Source: Gammaproteobacteria bacterium
GTDB lineage: Bacteria > Pseudomonadota > Gammaproteobacteria > UBA6429 > Thiohalophilaceae
Assembly: GCA_003233255.1 (NCBI GenBank)
Contig: QILH01000027.1
Location: 1-22,064, forward strand
Length of the DNA stretch: 22,064 nt
Direction: 5' to 3'
Shown: positions 14,998 to 22,064 of the stretch, piece after piece
Layout: the number at the start of each line of letters is the position of its first letter
Position numbering within the stretch: the first letter of the stretch is position 1
Notes under the pieces: model-generated
What the model saw: the letters and a program-made list of their open reading frames with translations, nothing else
Database searches by the model: none
What the model was told of the DNA's origin: nothing
Translations under genes and position numbers: made by a program

Positions 14998-17943
14998 TTA
15001 AAATTGATGACCGATTCTCAGGTAAACCTTATCCTCGCCTAATACGGGATCCTGGCCACTGGCCACACCTACAGTTAGATGAAACCGTACATTGTATAAA
15101 AGATCCATTTCCGTATTAAGTTCGAATCCGACACTGTCATAATAGGTTTCGGGGCTCGAACGACCGTCACCCCAGACACCACCGGTATCATAAAACAGGG
15201 TTCCAGTAATTTGGTTAAATCCAAATGGCGGTACCATCCAGCCATGTTCGATGCGGGCCAGAGGAAAACGATATTCCAGTGAGATGAGACGCATGTTCTT
15301 ACCTCGTAATGCGGCCAGACCTTCACTGTATCCACGTAAAGTGTAATCACGTTTATTAAACAAGGGATCAGAGGAAAATAGAAAGCCGCCAAAGTCCGCA
15401 TAGAAATCCTGAATCCCACCCAGTCGAAAGGCCTTGGTCGTATTCCGTCCACGCCCCTCTACCAGCCGAAACGCCAGGGTATGTTCACCAGCAAACCGAA
15501 AGAATTCACGCCATTCACCTATAGTGACCTGTCCCTTGCGATCACTTTCACCAATCGCATCGGTGTCTTCATAGATGAGACTCAAGGCACGTCCCCCATT
15601 ACGACTAACTGATAATGGATAACGTACCGCCGAGTTATAACGGATAGCAATGGCGGCAATATCTTCACGTGTATCCGGTAAAGAGGAAACACCATTAGCC
15701 AGGTATTGATCCTTTTCGCGAGTCGTTAAGGCCGCGATATGAGTCGCAAACGAACTATCGACGGTATTGAATGGGATAATGACTTCAGCAATCGCCTGTG
15801 AATCAGATCGTATCCGGGTTGTATCATTATTATTATCAATAGAAAGATCCGATGTCCGCGATATGCCAAAATGCAATAACGGCCATAATCCATCATAAAC
15901 ATAGTTAAACCCACCGTTTACAAAATTATTTTCAAAATCATAACTCAATGCTAATCCATACGTGTGCCGGAACAGGGAATCGTAATTAAAGGTTTGAAAA
16001 CCCAGCTCAGTACGTTGATCATTAATAGCAATCGTGGGTAACCACCAGGTCGGTGCCATACTGCTCCAGGGGGAATAATCCACTGCCGGTAATTGAGTTT
16101 CTGCCTGGGCATCTTTATTCTCAGCTACAGTAGCGTCTGTATCTGTGCTGGCAGGCGCGCCAACGACTGAAAGCTGTAATGGTGCCGAAGTTGGCGGGTT
16201 ACTTTCCTGCTCTTTCGCGACCGCCAGATTTAATTTAACATCCTCTACCGCAACGTCCTCAACGTTTTTCATATAAAATAGATCAAAACCCTGCGGCCGA
16301 TAACCAAGGTAATACAATCCATTACTGGTCAGCGCAGGGGTAAAGGCACCGCTAAGCAGATTCGTTAACTTTGCACGCTCATTTGTTTCAAGGTTTAATT
16401 TATAGACGTTGTATATTCCATTATCATCGGAGCTATAAATGATTGACTTGCCGTCAGCCAGATAGCTTACTTGCGCCTGTAAATATTTATCACGTGTGAC
16501 CGGGCTCCACTGCATGGTTTCCATGTCAAACTGTTCGATATTCCAACCCAGATCTTTTCGCCATACACTGGCAATAATAAAATCACCCGTTGGAGAATAA
16601 TCGGGACGGCTGATCTGTTCACCGGCGTTACCTGTCCATAAGGTTTTAATTAATTTAGCGTTTTCATCAAGCAGTTGCAGTCTGTTGATTCCCAGCTCAT
16701 TCTGTACGGCCACAATCTGGTCGCCCTTATTTGTCCACACCGCAAATCGAAAACGGGCACAATGTGTTAAGCGTTCATAGTTACCGCCATCAAAATCCAC
16801 TCGATAGATATCATAATAGATCCGGGCATTGCGGCATCGCTCCGGTTGGCTAATCAAGATACCTTTATCTTTGTGTATATTGAGACGCGCACCAAACGTT
16901 ATATCACGTAACTTCTCAGCGGACTCTCCAGCTTGAGAACGCATCAAGGCATAGTGGCTACGACCATCAAAGGCAACATAGTAAGCCTGATCGTCGATCA
17001 CCTTTAACGATATCGCGTTGTAACCATGATCGCTTAACGCAACCCCTTCACGTATTCCCTCGGCTTTTACCTGATTGATTAACGGATCATATTTTTTATG
17101 CAGATATTCCTCAAACTCAACCCAGAGACGATCGAGATCCTTGCCTATTGCATTTCTGGTATTCGAACCGATCCGATATGGTACAAAATTATCAGACAGT
17201 CCTTCGACCAGAGTGATGATTTTCTTCTCGCCGTACTTTTCTTTAATAAATTGAAAATGGTGAACACCATACAGGTAAGGTATCGAGCTACTCGGCCAGG
17301 TTCCAATGCGCTGATTAATCTGCCGCAACGGTTTTATACCGCCTTCCATTTCCATGCGCATCATCATATTAAAGTATGAACTTTGTCCACGGCCGATCCC
17401 TAACTCGTTATCAGTTTCATAATAAGTCGCCAGGCCTTCAATATACCAAATTGGCTGGAATGCATTAGGAAACACGACCGGAAAGAAAAAGGGATGCCGT
17501 CCAAGCACCTTTCTAACCCCAAGAGGCACTCCACGGGCTTTATCTAAATGGACAATGTGTAAATATTCGTGCCGAAATACCAGCTCAAGCCAGCCATTGT
17601 GATCTTCCAGTGAAGCAACATCATCCGGTGACGCCAGATAAATGTGCGTGTTATTTCGAGGAAAAACCGTGGCAAAACCATTCGATAGATCAAACTCGTC
17701 GGTGAAAACAACATGAGTCTTTTCCTCTGGCGTCCAGTTTAAAAACTGAGTGACATCTTTTTGTACCCGATTCGCGGTCGGCAGGAAATCGCGCACCAGC
17801 TCTTCTTCACCGTCGTGAAAGTGAAGATAGAAATGTTCGGTTTCTATCGTCTGCCAAGTAAGATTGCTATCATGGAAGATGTTGGCATGAGAAATAAGTG
17901 CAACAGACCACATTAATATTGTGGTAACAAGCCATTTTATCAT
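14998..17943 (-). CDS. Exported gluzincin-type protease-propeller-beta-barrel protein
   Basis: This 981-residue envelope protein has three parts. After a signal peptide (cleavage near SHA, residue 20) comes a peptidase-MA-like domain with the zinc motif HEYLH (125-129) and a likely third ligand in WYIEGLATYYE (Glu169). Residues of about 300-590 have repeated TolB/PD40-like beta-propeller blades, such as RFAVWTNKGDQIVAV, RPDYSPTGDFIIASVW, QVSYLADGKSIIYSSDDNGIYNVYK and PALTSNGLYYLGY. A Pro/Ala/Thr-rich linker (about 600-645) leads to a C-terminal segment like a BamA/surface-antigen barrel, ending RIGHQF with a terminal Phe. The probable role is a surface or periplasmic metalloprotease tethered to its own outer-membrane barrel; the substrate is unknown. 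It diverges from the small secreted protein at 18037. Confidence 0.82.
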   Translation of the reverse strand: MIKWLVTTILMWSVALISHANIFHDSNLTWQTIETEHFYLHFHDGEEELVRDFLPTANRVQKDVTQFLNWTPEEKTHVVFTDEFDLSNGFATVFPRNNTHIYLASPDDVASLEDHNGWLELVFRHEYLHIVHLDKARGVPLGVRKVLGRHPFFFPVVFPNAFQPIWYIEGLATYYETDNELGIGRGQSSYFNMMMRMEMEGGIKPLRQINQRIGTWPSSSIPYLYGVHHFQFIKEKYGEKKIITLVEGLSDNFVPYRIGSNTRNAIGKDLDRLWVEFEEYLHKKYDPLINQVKAEGIREGVALSDHGYNAISLKVIDDQAYYVAFDGRSHYALMRSQAGESAEKLRDITFGARLNIHKDKGILISQPERCRNARIYYDIYRVDFDGGNYERLTHCARFRFAVWTNKGDQIVAVQNELGINRLQLLDENAKLIKTLWTGNAGEQISRPDYSPTGDFIIASVWRKDLGWNIEQFDMETMQWSPVTRDKYLQAQVSYLADGKSIIYSSDDNGIYNVYKLNLETNERAKLTNLLSGAFTPALTSNGLYYLGYRPQGFDLFYMKNVEDVAVEDVKLNLAVAKEQESNPPTSAPLQLSVVGAPASTDTDATVAENKDAQAETQLPAVDYSPWSSMAPTWWLPTIAINDQRTELGFQTFNYDSLFRHTYGLALSYDFENNFVNGGFNYVYDGLWPLLHFGISRTSDLSIDNNNDTTRIRSDSQAIAEVIIPFNTVDSSFATHIAALTTREKDQYLANGVSSLPDTREDIAAIAIRYNSAVRYPLSVSRNGGRALSLIYEDTDAIGESDRKGQVTIGEWREFFRFAGEHTLAFRLVEGRGRNTTKAFRLGGIQDFYADFGGFLFSSDPLFNKRDYTLRGYSEGLAALRGKNMRLISLEYRFPLARIEHGWMVPPFGFNQITGTLFYDTGGVWGDGRSSPETYYDSVGFELNTEMDLLYNVRFHLTVGVASGQDPVLGEDKVYLRIGHQF

Positions 17944-18036
17944 GGTCTAATTCGTTTTGAGTTTATGATTTCACAACATCATATAACAAAATTCAGGTTT
18001 TTGTCTCTGTTTTATAAGGATAAACGAGATACGGTA

Positions 18037-18609
18037 ATGCTGGTAAACACGTGCAGATTGATCCAGATGACGTATAGGTCAAAATTTAGTCAATACAATA
18101 TTGATGTTAAGGTCGTTGTTTTCGTAACGATCTCGCTGCTTGTTGCCAGTAATACGATAGCTGAAGAAAGGCTGAGCTATCAGGAGACTCAAATTATTGT
18201 CGCTGCAAGTGCCCAGGTATTATTAAAACAAAATACCACTCGCACCTTACTGGAATTTTGTGCAAATAAATTTAAACACCTGTCGGAAAGTGCGCATAAA
18301 GCCTCGCAGAACTGGCAAAAACAGCACACAGAGGTCGTTAACAACGCGATTACAATCAATCGTTCTATCGCCAGGACGATTGAAACATACGACTCTATTT
18401 TTGCCGCAGAAAAATTTACCCTTAAAATCGACTCACAAATTTACGATAGCACTCAAAAAATTAAAGCCGAAATTACTAATAAAAGCCGCAAACAACAACA
18501 TTACCTGTGCAATCGCCTGATCCTGTCAACGGCGATGGGAGAGTGGGATCTCCTTAAGCTTATTCCCGAACATGTCCGGCGGGTTAATAAATTCAAAATA
18601 AAAGACTAA
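18037..18609 (+). CDS. Small secreted protein of unknown function
   Basis: I do not recognise this protein. In-frame starts exist at 17965, 18037 and 18067. The one at 18037 has GAG about 9 nt upstream. Starting at 17965 would leave only 21 nt to the divergent gene. A hydrophobic stretch (VVVFVTISLLVA) followed by NTIA before EERLSYQ looks like a signal peptide, so the mature product of about 150 residues should be periplasmic. It is mainly helical and rich in Lys, Gln and Asn, with two cysteines (LLEFCANKF and HYLCNRLI) that could form a disulphide. It is divergent from the protease-propeller-barrel gene and precedes rep by 47 nt. A functional link to the divergent protein is conjecture. Confidence 0.65.
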   Translation: MLVNTCRLIQMTYRSKFSQYNIDVKVVVFVTISLLVASNTIAEERLSYQETQIIVAASAQVLLKQNTTRTLLEFCANKFKHLSESAHKASQNWQKQHTEVVNNAITINRSIARTIETYDSIFAAEKFTLKIDSQIYDSTQKIKAEITNKSRKQQHYLCNRLILSTAMGEWDLLKLIPEHVRRVNKFKIKD

Positions 18610-18656
18610 AGTCAATATCGACATTAAGCCCAGTTCGATTAGAATAGGCTTTTAAC

Positions 18657-20699
18657 ATGCCGTCGCTAATGTCTAATTCACCATCAAACCAACTCAACCC
18701 GGAACAAAATAGGGCCGTTCAACACACCTCCTCACCATTGTTAGTGCTGGCGGGTGCGGGCAGTGGCAAGACCCGTGTGCTGACCCAAAAAATGGCTTAT
18801 TTAATTAACCACCTGAACTACGACCCAACCACCATCGTCGCGGTTACTTTTACTAATAAGGCTGCCCGTGAAATGCAATCCAGAGCCGCCAGGCTTCTCG
18901 ATGAAGTCTCGGCAAAATCGATTCACGTCTCTACTTTTCATACCCTTGGATTAAAGTTAATACGTAACAAACCGGCCATTTTTGATCGTAAATCCAACTT
19001 TAGTATTTACGATGCGGGCGACAGTCTTGCGTTAATAAAAGATATCATGCGCCGAGATTATGGCGACCCGGGTAAGCTTGCTGAACGTGTGCAATGGCAA
19101 ATTAGCGACTGGAAACAGCAAATGTTAACCGCGGATGACGTTACGCGTGCGCAATTTAGCGATCCCGTATCATCAACAGCCAGCCAGGTTTATACGAAAT
19201 ATGAAACGGCTTTAACCACATTTAATGCTTTTGATTTTGATGACTTGATTTTTAAACCCGTTATAAAGCTAAAAACGGATCCCGAATACCGACACGAAAA
19301 ACAACTTGCCGTTCGACACTTGCTGGTCGATGAGTATCAGGACACAAATCTGTGTCAATTTGAGCTTATCAAGTTACTGAACGGTGCCCACAGCACGTTC
19401 ACCGTCGTAGGCGATGATGACCAATCTATTTATTCCTGGCGAGGCGCACGCCCAGAAAATTTAACTCAATTACAGCACGATTTCCCTGATTTAGAAGTGA
19501 TCATGCTAGAACAAAACTACCGTTCGACTGGTAACATCTTAACGGCAGCGAATAAATTAATCGCCAATAACCCACATGTATTCGAAAAAAAGCTCTGGAG
19601 CCAGTATGGACCCGGCGACCCCATCACCTTGTTTAGCTGCCAGGATGATGAAAGAGAAGCCGAACAGGTGATCGCCGATATACAACATCATCAATTCCAG
19701 CACCGTACTCAGCATGGCGACTATGCTATTTTGTACCGCAGCAATCACCAATCTCGTCTTTTCGAACAACAGCTACGCGAGAAAAATATTTCCTACTACT
19801 TAAGCGGTGGGCTTTCGTTTTTTGCCTACAGCGAAATTAAAGACGTCATGGCCTACCTGCGGATAGTGACCAACCCAGATGATGATAATGCACTGCTGCG
19901 AATTATTAATACGCCCCGACGTGAACTGGGAACCAACAGTGTACAAAAATTTGTTCAGTTTGCGTCTGAAAACCAGTTGCGCCTGGTTGAGTGTATGCAA
20001 CATGACGCCCTTGCCGGTGCTTTAGCACCTCGGGCATTTAAACGAATCTGTGAGCTTCGCGACTGGCTTGCGCATATGAACCGTCTGGTTGAATCGGATT
20101 CGCCTGATACCTTATTTCTAAAAATTATTGGCGATCTGGATTATGAGGCCTGGTTACAGGATACGTTGCCGGATGAACAGCAGGCGATGCGTAAAATAGG
20201 CAATGTGCGCGATCTTCATGAGATGATAAAACGAATCGCGAATAATAATCTGGATAACACCCTGTCCGAAATTGTTAGCAAACTAACATTGATCGACTTA
20301 CTGGATCGCGATGAAAACGATACCTCAACTAACAGCGTCAATCTGATGACGTTGCATGCCGCGAAGGGTCTTGAATTTCCCTATGTCTATCTGGTTGGAC
20401 TGGAAGAAAATATCCTGCCGCACCGCAATAGCATTGAAGAGGAAAGCATTGAAGAAGAACGACGTTTAGCCTATGTGGGCCTTACCCGAGCACAACGAAA
20501 ACTCACCTTAACCTACGCCATGCAACGCACACGTTATGGTAATACGGAAAAAACAGAACCCAGTCGTTTTATTGAAGAGCTACCAGAAGCAACATTACAA
20601 AAACGCGGGGTGGTGAGTGACCTGTCTGGAGAAGAACGTATTGAACATGGCACCCAACAACTTAACCAGTTACGATCATTGCTTTTAAATTCTGAATAA
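18657..20699 (+). CDS. rep: ATP-dependent DNA helicase Rep
   Basis: This superfamily 1A 3'-5' helicase acts at the replication fork, removing protein blocks. The 680-residue product has the whole motif set: Q motif (LNPEQNRAV), Walker A AGAGSGKT (32-39), VTFTNKAAREM (Ia), DEYQDTN (II), VGDDDQSIYSWRGA (III), LEQNYRST (IV), MTLHAAKGLEFPYV (V) and RRLAYVGLTRAQ (VI). The STFHTLGLKLIR and NFSIYDAGDSLALIKDI segments resemble Rep rather than UvrD, and the length is close to E. coli Rep. The ATG at 18657 is preceded by AGG at about 9 nt; the in-frame ATG at 18669 has no such signal. Confidence 0.95.
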   Translation: MPSLMSNSPSNQLNPEQNRAVQHTSSPLLVLAGAGSGKTRVLTQKMAYLINHLNYDPTTIVAVTFTNKAAREMQSRAARLLDEVSAKSIHVSTFHTLGLKLIRNKPAIFDRKSNFSIYDAGDSLALIKDIMRRDYGDPGKLAERVQWQISDWKQQMLTADDVTRAQFSDPVSSTASQVYTKYETALTTFNAFDFDDLIFKPVIKLKTDPEYRHEKQLAVRHLLVDEYQDTNLCQFELIKLLNGAHSTFTVVGDDDQSIYSWRGARPENLTQLQHDFPDLEVIMLEQNYRSTGNILTAANKLIANNPHVFEKKLWSQYGPGDPITLFSCQDDEREAEQVIADIQHHQFQHRTQHGDYAILYRSNHQSRLFEQQLREKNISYYLSGGLSFFAYSEIKDVMAYLRIVTNPDDDNALLRIINTPRRELGTNSVQKFVQFASENQLRLVECMQHDALAGALAPRAFKRICELRDWLAHMNRLVESDSPDTLFLKIIGDLDYEAWLQDTLPDEQQAMRKIGNVRDLHEMIKRIANNNLDNTLSEIVSKLTLIDLLDRDENDTSTNSVNLMTLHAAKGLEFPYVYLVGLEENILPHRNSIEEESIEEERRLAYVGLTRAQRKLTLTYAMQRTRYGNTEKTEPSRFIEELPEATLQKRGVVSDLSGEERIEHGTQQLNQLRSLLLNSE

Positions 20700-20703
20700 A
20701 AAA

Positions 20704-20722
20704 GCCGCCCATAACGGACGGC
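20704..20722. terminator. Terminator between rep and the cytochrome c5 gene
   Basis: GCCGCCC-ATAAC-GGACGGC forms a 7-bp stem with one mismatch. On the minus strand it is followed by six T, a good terminator for the cytochrome gene. On the plus strand, after rep, the tail is only CTTTC. Confidence 0.75.
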
Positions 20723-20748
20723 CTTTCAATCGTACTTTGCGTTTGCCG

Positions 20749-21216
20749 TTACTTACTTTCGCTAATCATGTGATCAACAATCAAATTAACCTGATCGTCG
20801 CTCAAGCTGGCCGCGCCGCCTTTCGGGGGCATTGAGCCCTTGCCTTTAACTGCATTGGTATAAATCGCATCGCCTTGTGCAATTCGAGCTTTCCATGCCG
20901 CCTTGTCGCCGAGTTTTGGCGCATCTAAGGCACCCGTACCATGACAGGCAAAACAATTGTTTTGATACGCGGCCGCGGCATCAAAGCTTCCGCCCGTGGC
21001 GGGGGCCGCTGCACCTGCGGTGCTGGCATCGATGTTAACCGTTCCAACAGGCTTGATCGATTCATCGATCCTGGCCTTTACACGTTGATCAACTTTTGGC
21101 TCCACATCGTCGTCGCTAGAAACCATATTCGCGGCTATGATAATAATGACGAAAAATACACCCAGTCCTACAATCACCAGGGTCAGGGTACGATAAAAAT
21201 CTGAATCCGTGCTCAC
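20749..21216 (-). CDS. Membrane-anchored cytochrome c5-type protein
   Basis: The product of about 155 residues has a single N-terminal membrane helix (TLTLVIVGLGVFFVIIIIAA), an acidic and then Ala/Gly-rich linker, and a C-terminal mono-haem domain with CFACH (88-92) and GKGSMPPKGG, where the Met is the likely sixth haem ligand. YQNNCFACHGTG, DAPKLGDKAAW and LSDDQVNLIVDHMI are typical of cytochrome c5 (cycB-like) proteins. It probably carries electrons in the periplasm towards an oxidase or peroxidase. The reading frame opens with TTG at 21228, but GTG at 21216 has GAGG 6 nt upstream and gives the usual STDSDFYRT N-terminus, so I use GTG. A terminator follows the gene. Confidence 0.9.
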   Translation of the reverse strand: MSTDSDFYRTLTLVIVGLGVFFVIIIIAANMVSSDDDVEPKVDQRVKARIDESIKPVGTVNIDASTAGAAAPATGGSFDAAAAYQNNCFACHGTGALDAPKLGDKAAWKARIAQGDAIYTNAVKGKGSMPPKGGAASLSDDQVNLIVDHMISESK

Positions 21217-21284
21217 ATTCCACCTCAAATCTATAACTTGTTGATATATAGGCTACTTTTATGTAACCACCCAAATTGTTGCGT

Positions 21285-21312
21285 ATTATACCCGTTTAAA
21301 CACGTTGTTGAA
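21285..21312 (-). promoter_or_regulatory. Sigma70-type promoter of the cytochrome c5 gene
   Basis: The minus strand has TTCAAC (21307-21312), a 16-nt spacer and a perfect TATAAT (21285-21290), about 68 nt upstream of the GTG start. Confidence 0.5.
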
Positions 21313-21407
21313 ACGGCACATACTATATATATAAGTCGGTGCGTTATCTTTTCCCCTGTAATGCGAAAGAATGTCTATAAGCATTCTCGGCCATAAGGAA
21401 TTTAAGG

Positions 21408-21413
21408 TAGAAT
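21408..21413 (+). promoter_or_regulatory. Probable -10 element of the tRNA-Arg promoter
   Basis: TAGAAT lies 9 nt before the mature tRNA and is followed by a GC-rich discriminator (AGCGC), typical of stringently controlled tRNA promoters. No convincing -35 was found. Confidence 0.4.
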
Positions 21414-21422
21414 AGCGCTCAC

Positions 21423-21499
21423 GCGCCCGTAGCTCAGCTGGATAGAGTGTTGCCCTCCGAAGGCAAAGGTCGGACGTTCGAATCGTCTCGGGCGCGCCA
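21423..21499 (+). tRNA. tRNA-Arg (anticodon CCG)
   Basis: The cloverleaf is complete. The acceptor GCGCCCG pairs with CGGGCGC. The D arm contains AGCTCAGCTGGATAGAG. The anticodon arm is TTGCC-CTCCGAA-GGCAA with anticodon CCG at 21457-21459. The T arm is GGACG-TTCGAAT-CGTCT with one G-T pair. The 3' CCA is encoded (21497-21499). It reads CGG arginine codons. Confidence 0.97.
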
Positions 21500-21896
21500 A
21501 TAAAGTGAAATAGTTTGGACAGAGGATGACCGACAAATTGGAACCCCTCCGGGATCTCAAGCCATGTTGATCAATGCGTTTATGCCGTGTTTTATCTCAT
21601 CACAAATCCGTCTACCCAATTGGTAATTTATTAAGCAGTGCTGTTTGTATGCCGCATTTACACAATGATATTAATGAATAAACTATATCGATTACGCGGA
21701 TGAATGAATAAAGAACCCACCGTGTTTTTACTGTTCAACTGCGTCACAATACTGAAAAAAATTTGGGTAATTTCGCACCCTACAACTTAAAATTACCGAG
21801 AAATAACATATATTTAACAGTGTGCAATTTCATCGGCATGATATTCAATACCCTTATTAATAATAACAGCGGCTAGATAACAGGATAGAAAAACTA
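21500..21896. other. Gene-free stretch between tRNA-Arg and the lipoprotein gene
   Basis: No convincing open reading frame, RNA gene or mobile-element end is visible in these 397 nt. The only structure noted is an 8-bp inverted repeat, GGTAATTT (21766-21773) and AAATTACC (21790-21797), in AT-rich DNA about 100 nt before the lipoprotein gene. A direct copy of the tRNA 3' end was not seen, so there is no sign of an integrated element inside the window. Confidence 0.6.
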
Positions 21897-22064
21897 ATGG
21901 AATATTCGAATCTTTCTTCAACAATCAGAACAATCTTTTTTGGCATGGCAGCATTGATGGTCGCAGCATGCGGTTCTGGTGAAAACACCATAAACCAGAA
22001 CGAAAATTCCGACGCAAATACTAATCCGCCGCCGCCAGCTCCTGCACCGCCGCCGCCAGCTCCT
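21897..22064 (+). CDS. Lipoprotein with Pro/Ala repeat, partial at the window end
   Basis: The first 56 codons are present with no stop. A signal peptide (TIRTIFFGMAALMVAAC) ends at a lipobox VAAC with Cys25, so the product is an exported lipoprotein. It is followed by an Asn-rich spacer (GENTINQNENSDANTN) and a PPPPAPA repeat. The repeat is also visible in the DNA as two identical 18-nt units spaced 21 nt apart (22026-22043 and 22047-22064). Such Pro-rich segments usually serve as stiff linkers between the membrane anchor and a folded domain, which here would lie beyond the window. The ribosome-binding site is AGGA about 12 nt upstream, rather distant. The function cannot be told. Confidence 0.75.
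   Translation, partial: MEYSNLSSTIRTIFFGMAALMVAACGSGENTINQNENSDANTNPPPPAPAPPPPAP

Noticed and set aside
17965..18036. Upstream start (17965) for the small secreted protein
   Set aside because: It would leave only 21 nt for two divergent promoters, has no proper ribosome-binding site and would put a long tail before the signal peptide.
21423..21600. tRNA-Arg as an integration site for a mobile element
   Set aside because: No duplicated tRNA 3' end, integrase gene or change in gene content is visible downstream inside the window.

Overview
The window looks like chromosomal DNA of a respiring gammaproteobacterium of moderate GC content. The evidence is a Rep-type helicase, a ubiK (yqiC)-comM (yifB) neighbourhood, a DUF2835 protein, two c-type cytochrome genes, and promoter elements matching sigma54/NtrC/IHF and FNR/Anr signals. 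No insertion sequence, phage gene, CRISPR array or rRNA was seen. The species cannot be named from the sequence alone.

Positions 1-9600 are a nitrogen (urea) acquisition region, all on the minus strand. Read in the direction of transcription it runs: a six-helix NicO/UreH-type nickel permease, ureD, ureA, ureB, ureC, ureE, ureF, an unrecognised 256-residue protein, ureG, then a TorF-family outer-membrane porin and urtA, the urea-binding protein of the Urt ABC transporter. UreC keeps every nickel ligand and catalytic residue at the Klebsiella numbering. ureE is broken by what looks like a clean 11-nt deletion. The porin-urtA pair has its own textbook sigma54 promoter (GG-N10-GC) with a perfect IHF consensus and an NtrC-like enhancer upstream. 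This supports nitrogen-limitation control of urea entry at both the outer membrane (porin) and the periplasm (UrtA). A terminator follows urtA, and urtBCDE are not in the window.

Positions 9680-12230 hold a lipoprotein di-haem cytochrome c peroxidase/MauG-family gene with a perfect FNR/Anr box upstream, a second TorF-family porin, and the divergent ubiK gene. An NtrC-like dyad lies between the second porin and ubiK.

Positions 12300-15000 (plus strand) hold comM, a plsC-like acyltransferase and a DUF2835 protein. Positions 14998-17943 (minus) encode a 981-residue exported protein that joins a gluzincin-type zinc protease domain, a beta-propeller and an outer-membrane beta-barrel. Divergent from it is a small secreted protein of unknown function, followed by rep. 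The right end has a membrane-anchored cytochrome c5-like gene (minus), tRNA-Arg(CCG), a gene-free stretch of about 400 nt, and the first 56 codons of a lipoprotein with a Pro/Ala repeat that runs off the window.

The strongest observations are the complete sigma54-IHF-NtrC promoter on the porin-urtA unit, the implied link between a TorF porin and urea uptake, the ureE deletion, the unknown gene inserted between ureF and ureG, and the protease-propeller-barrel protein.
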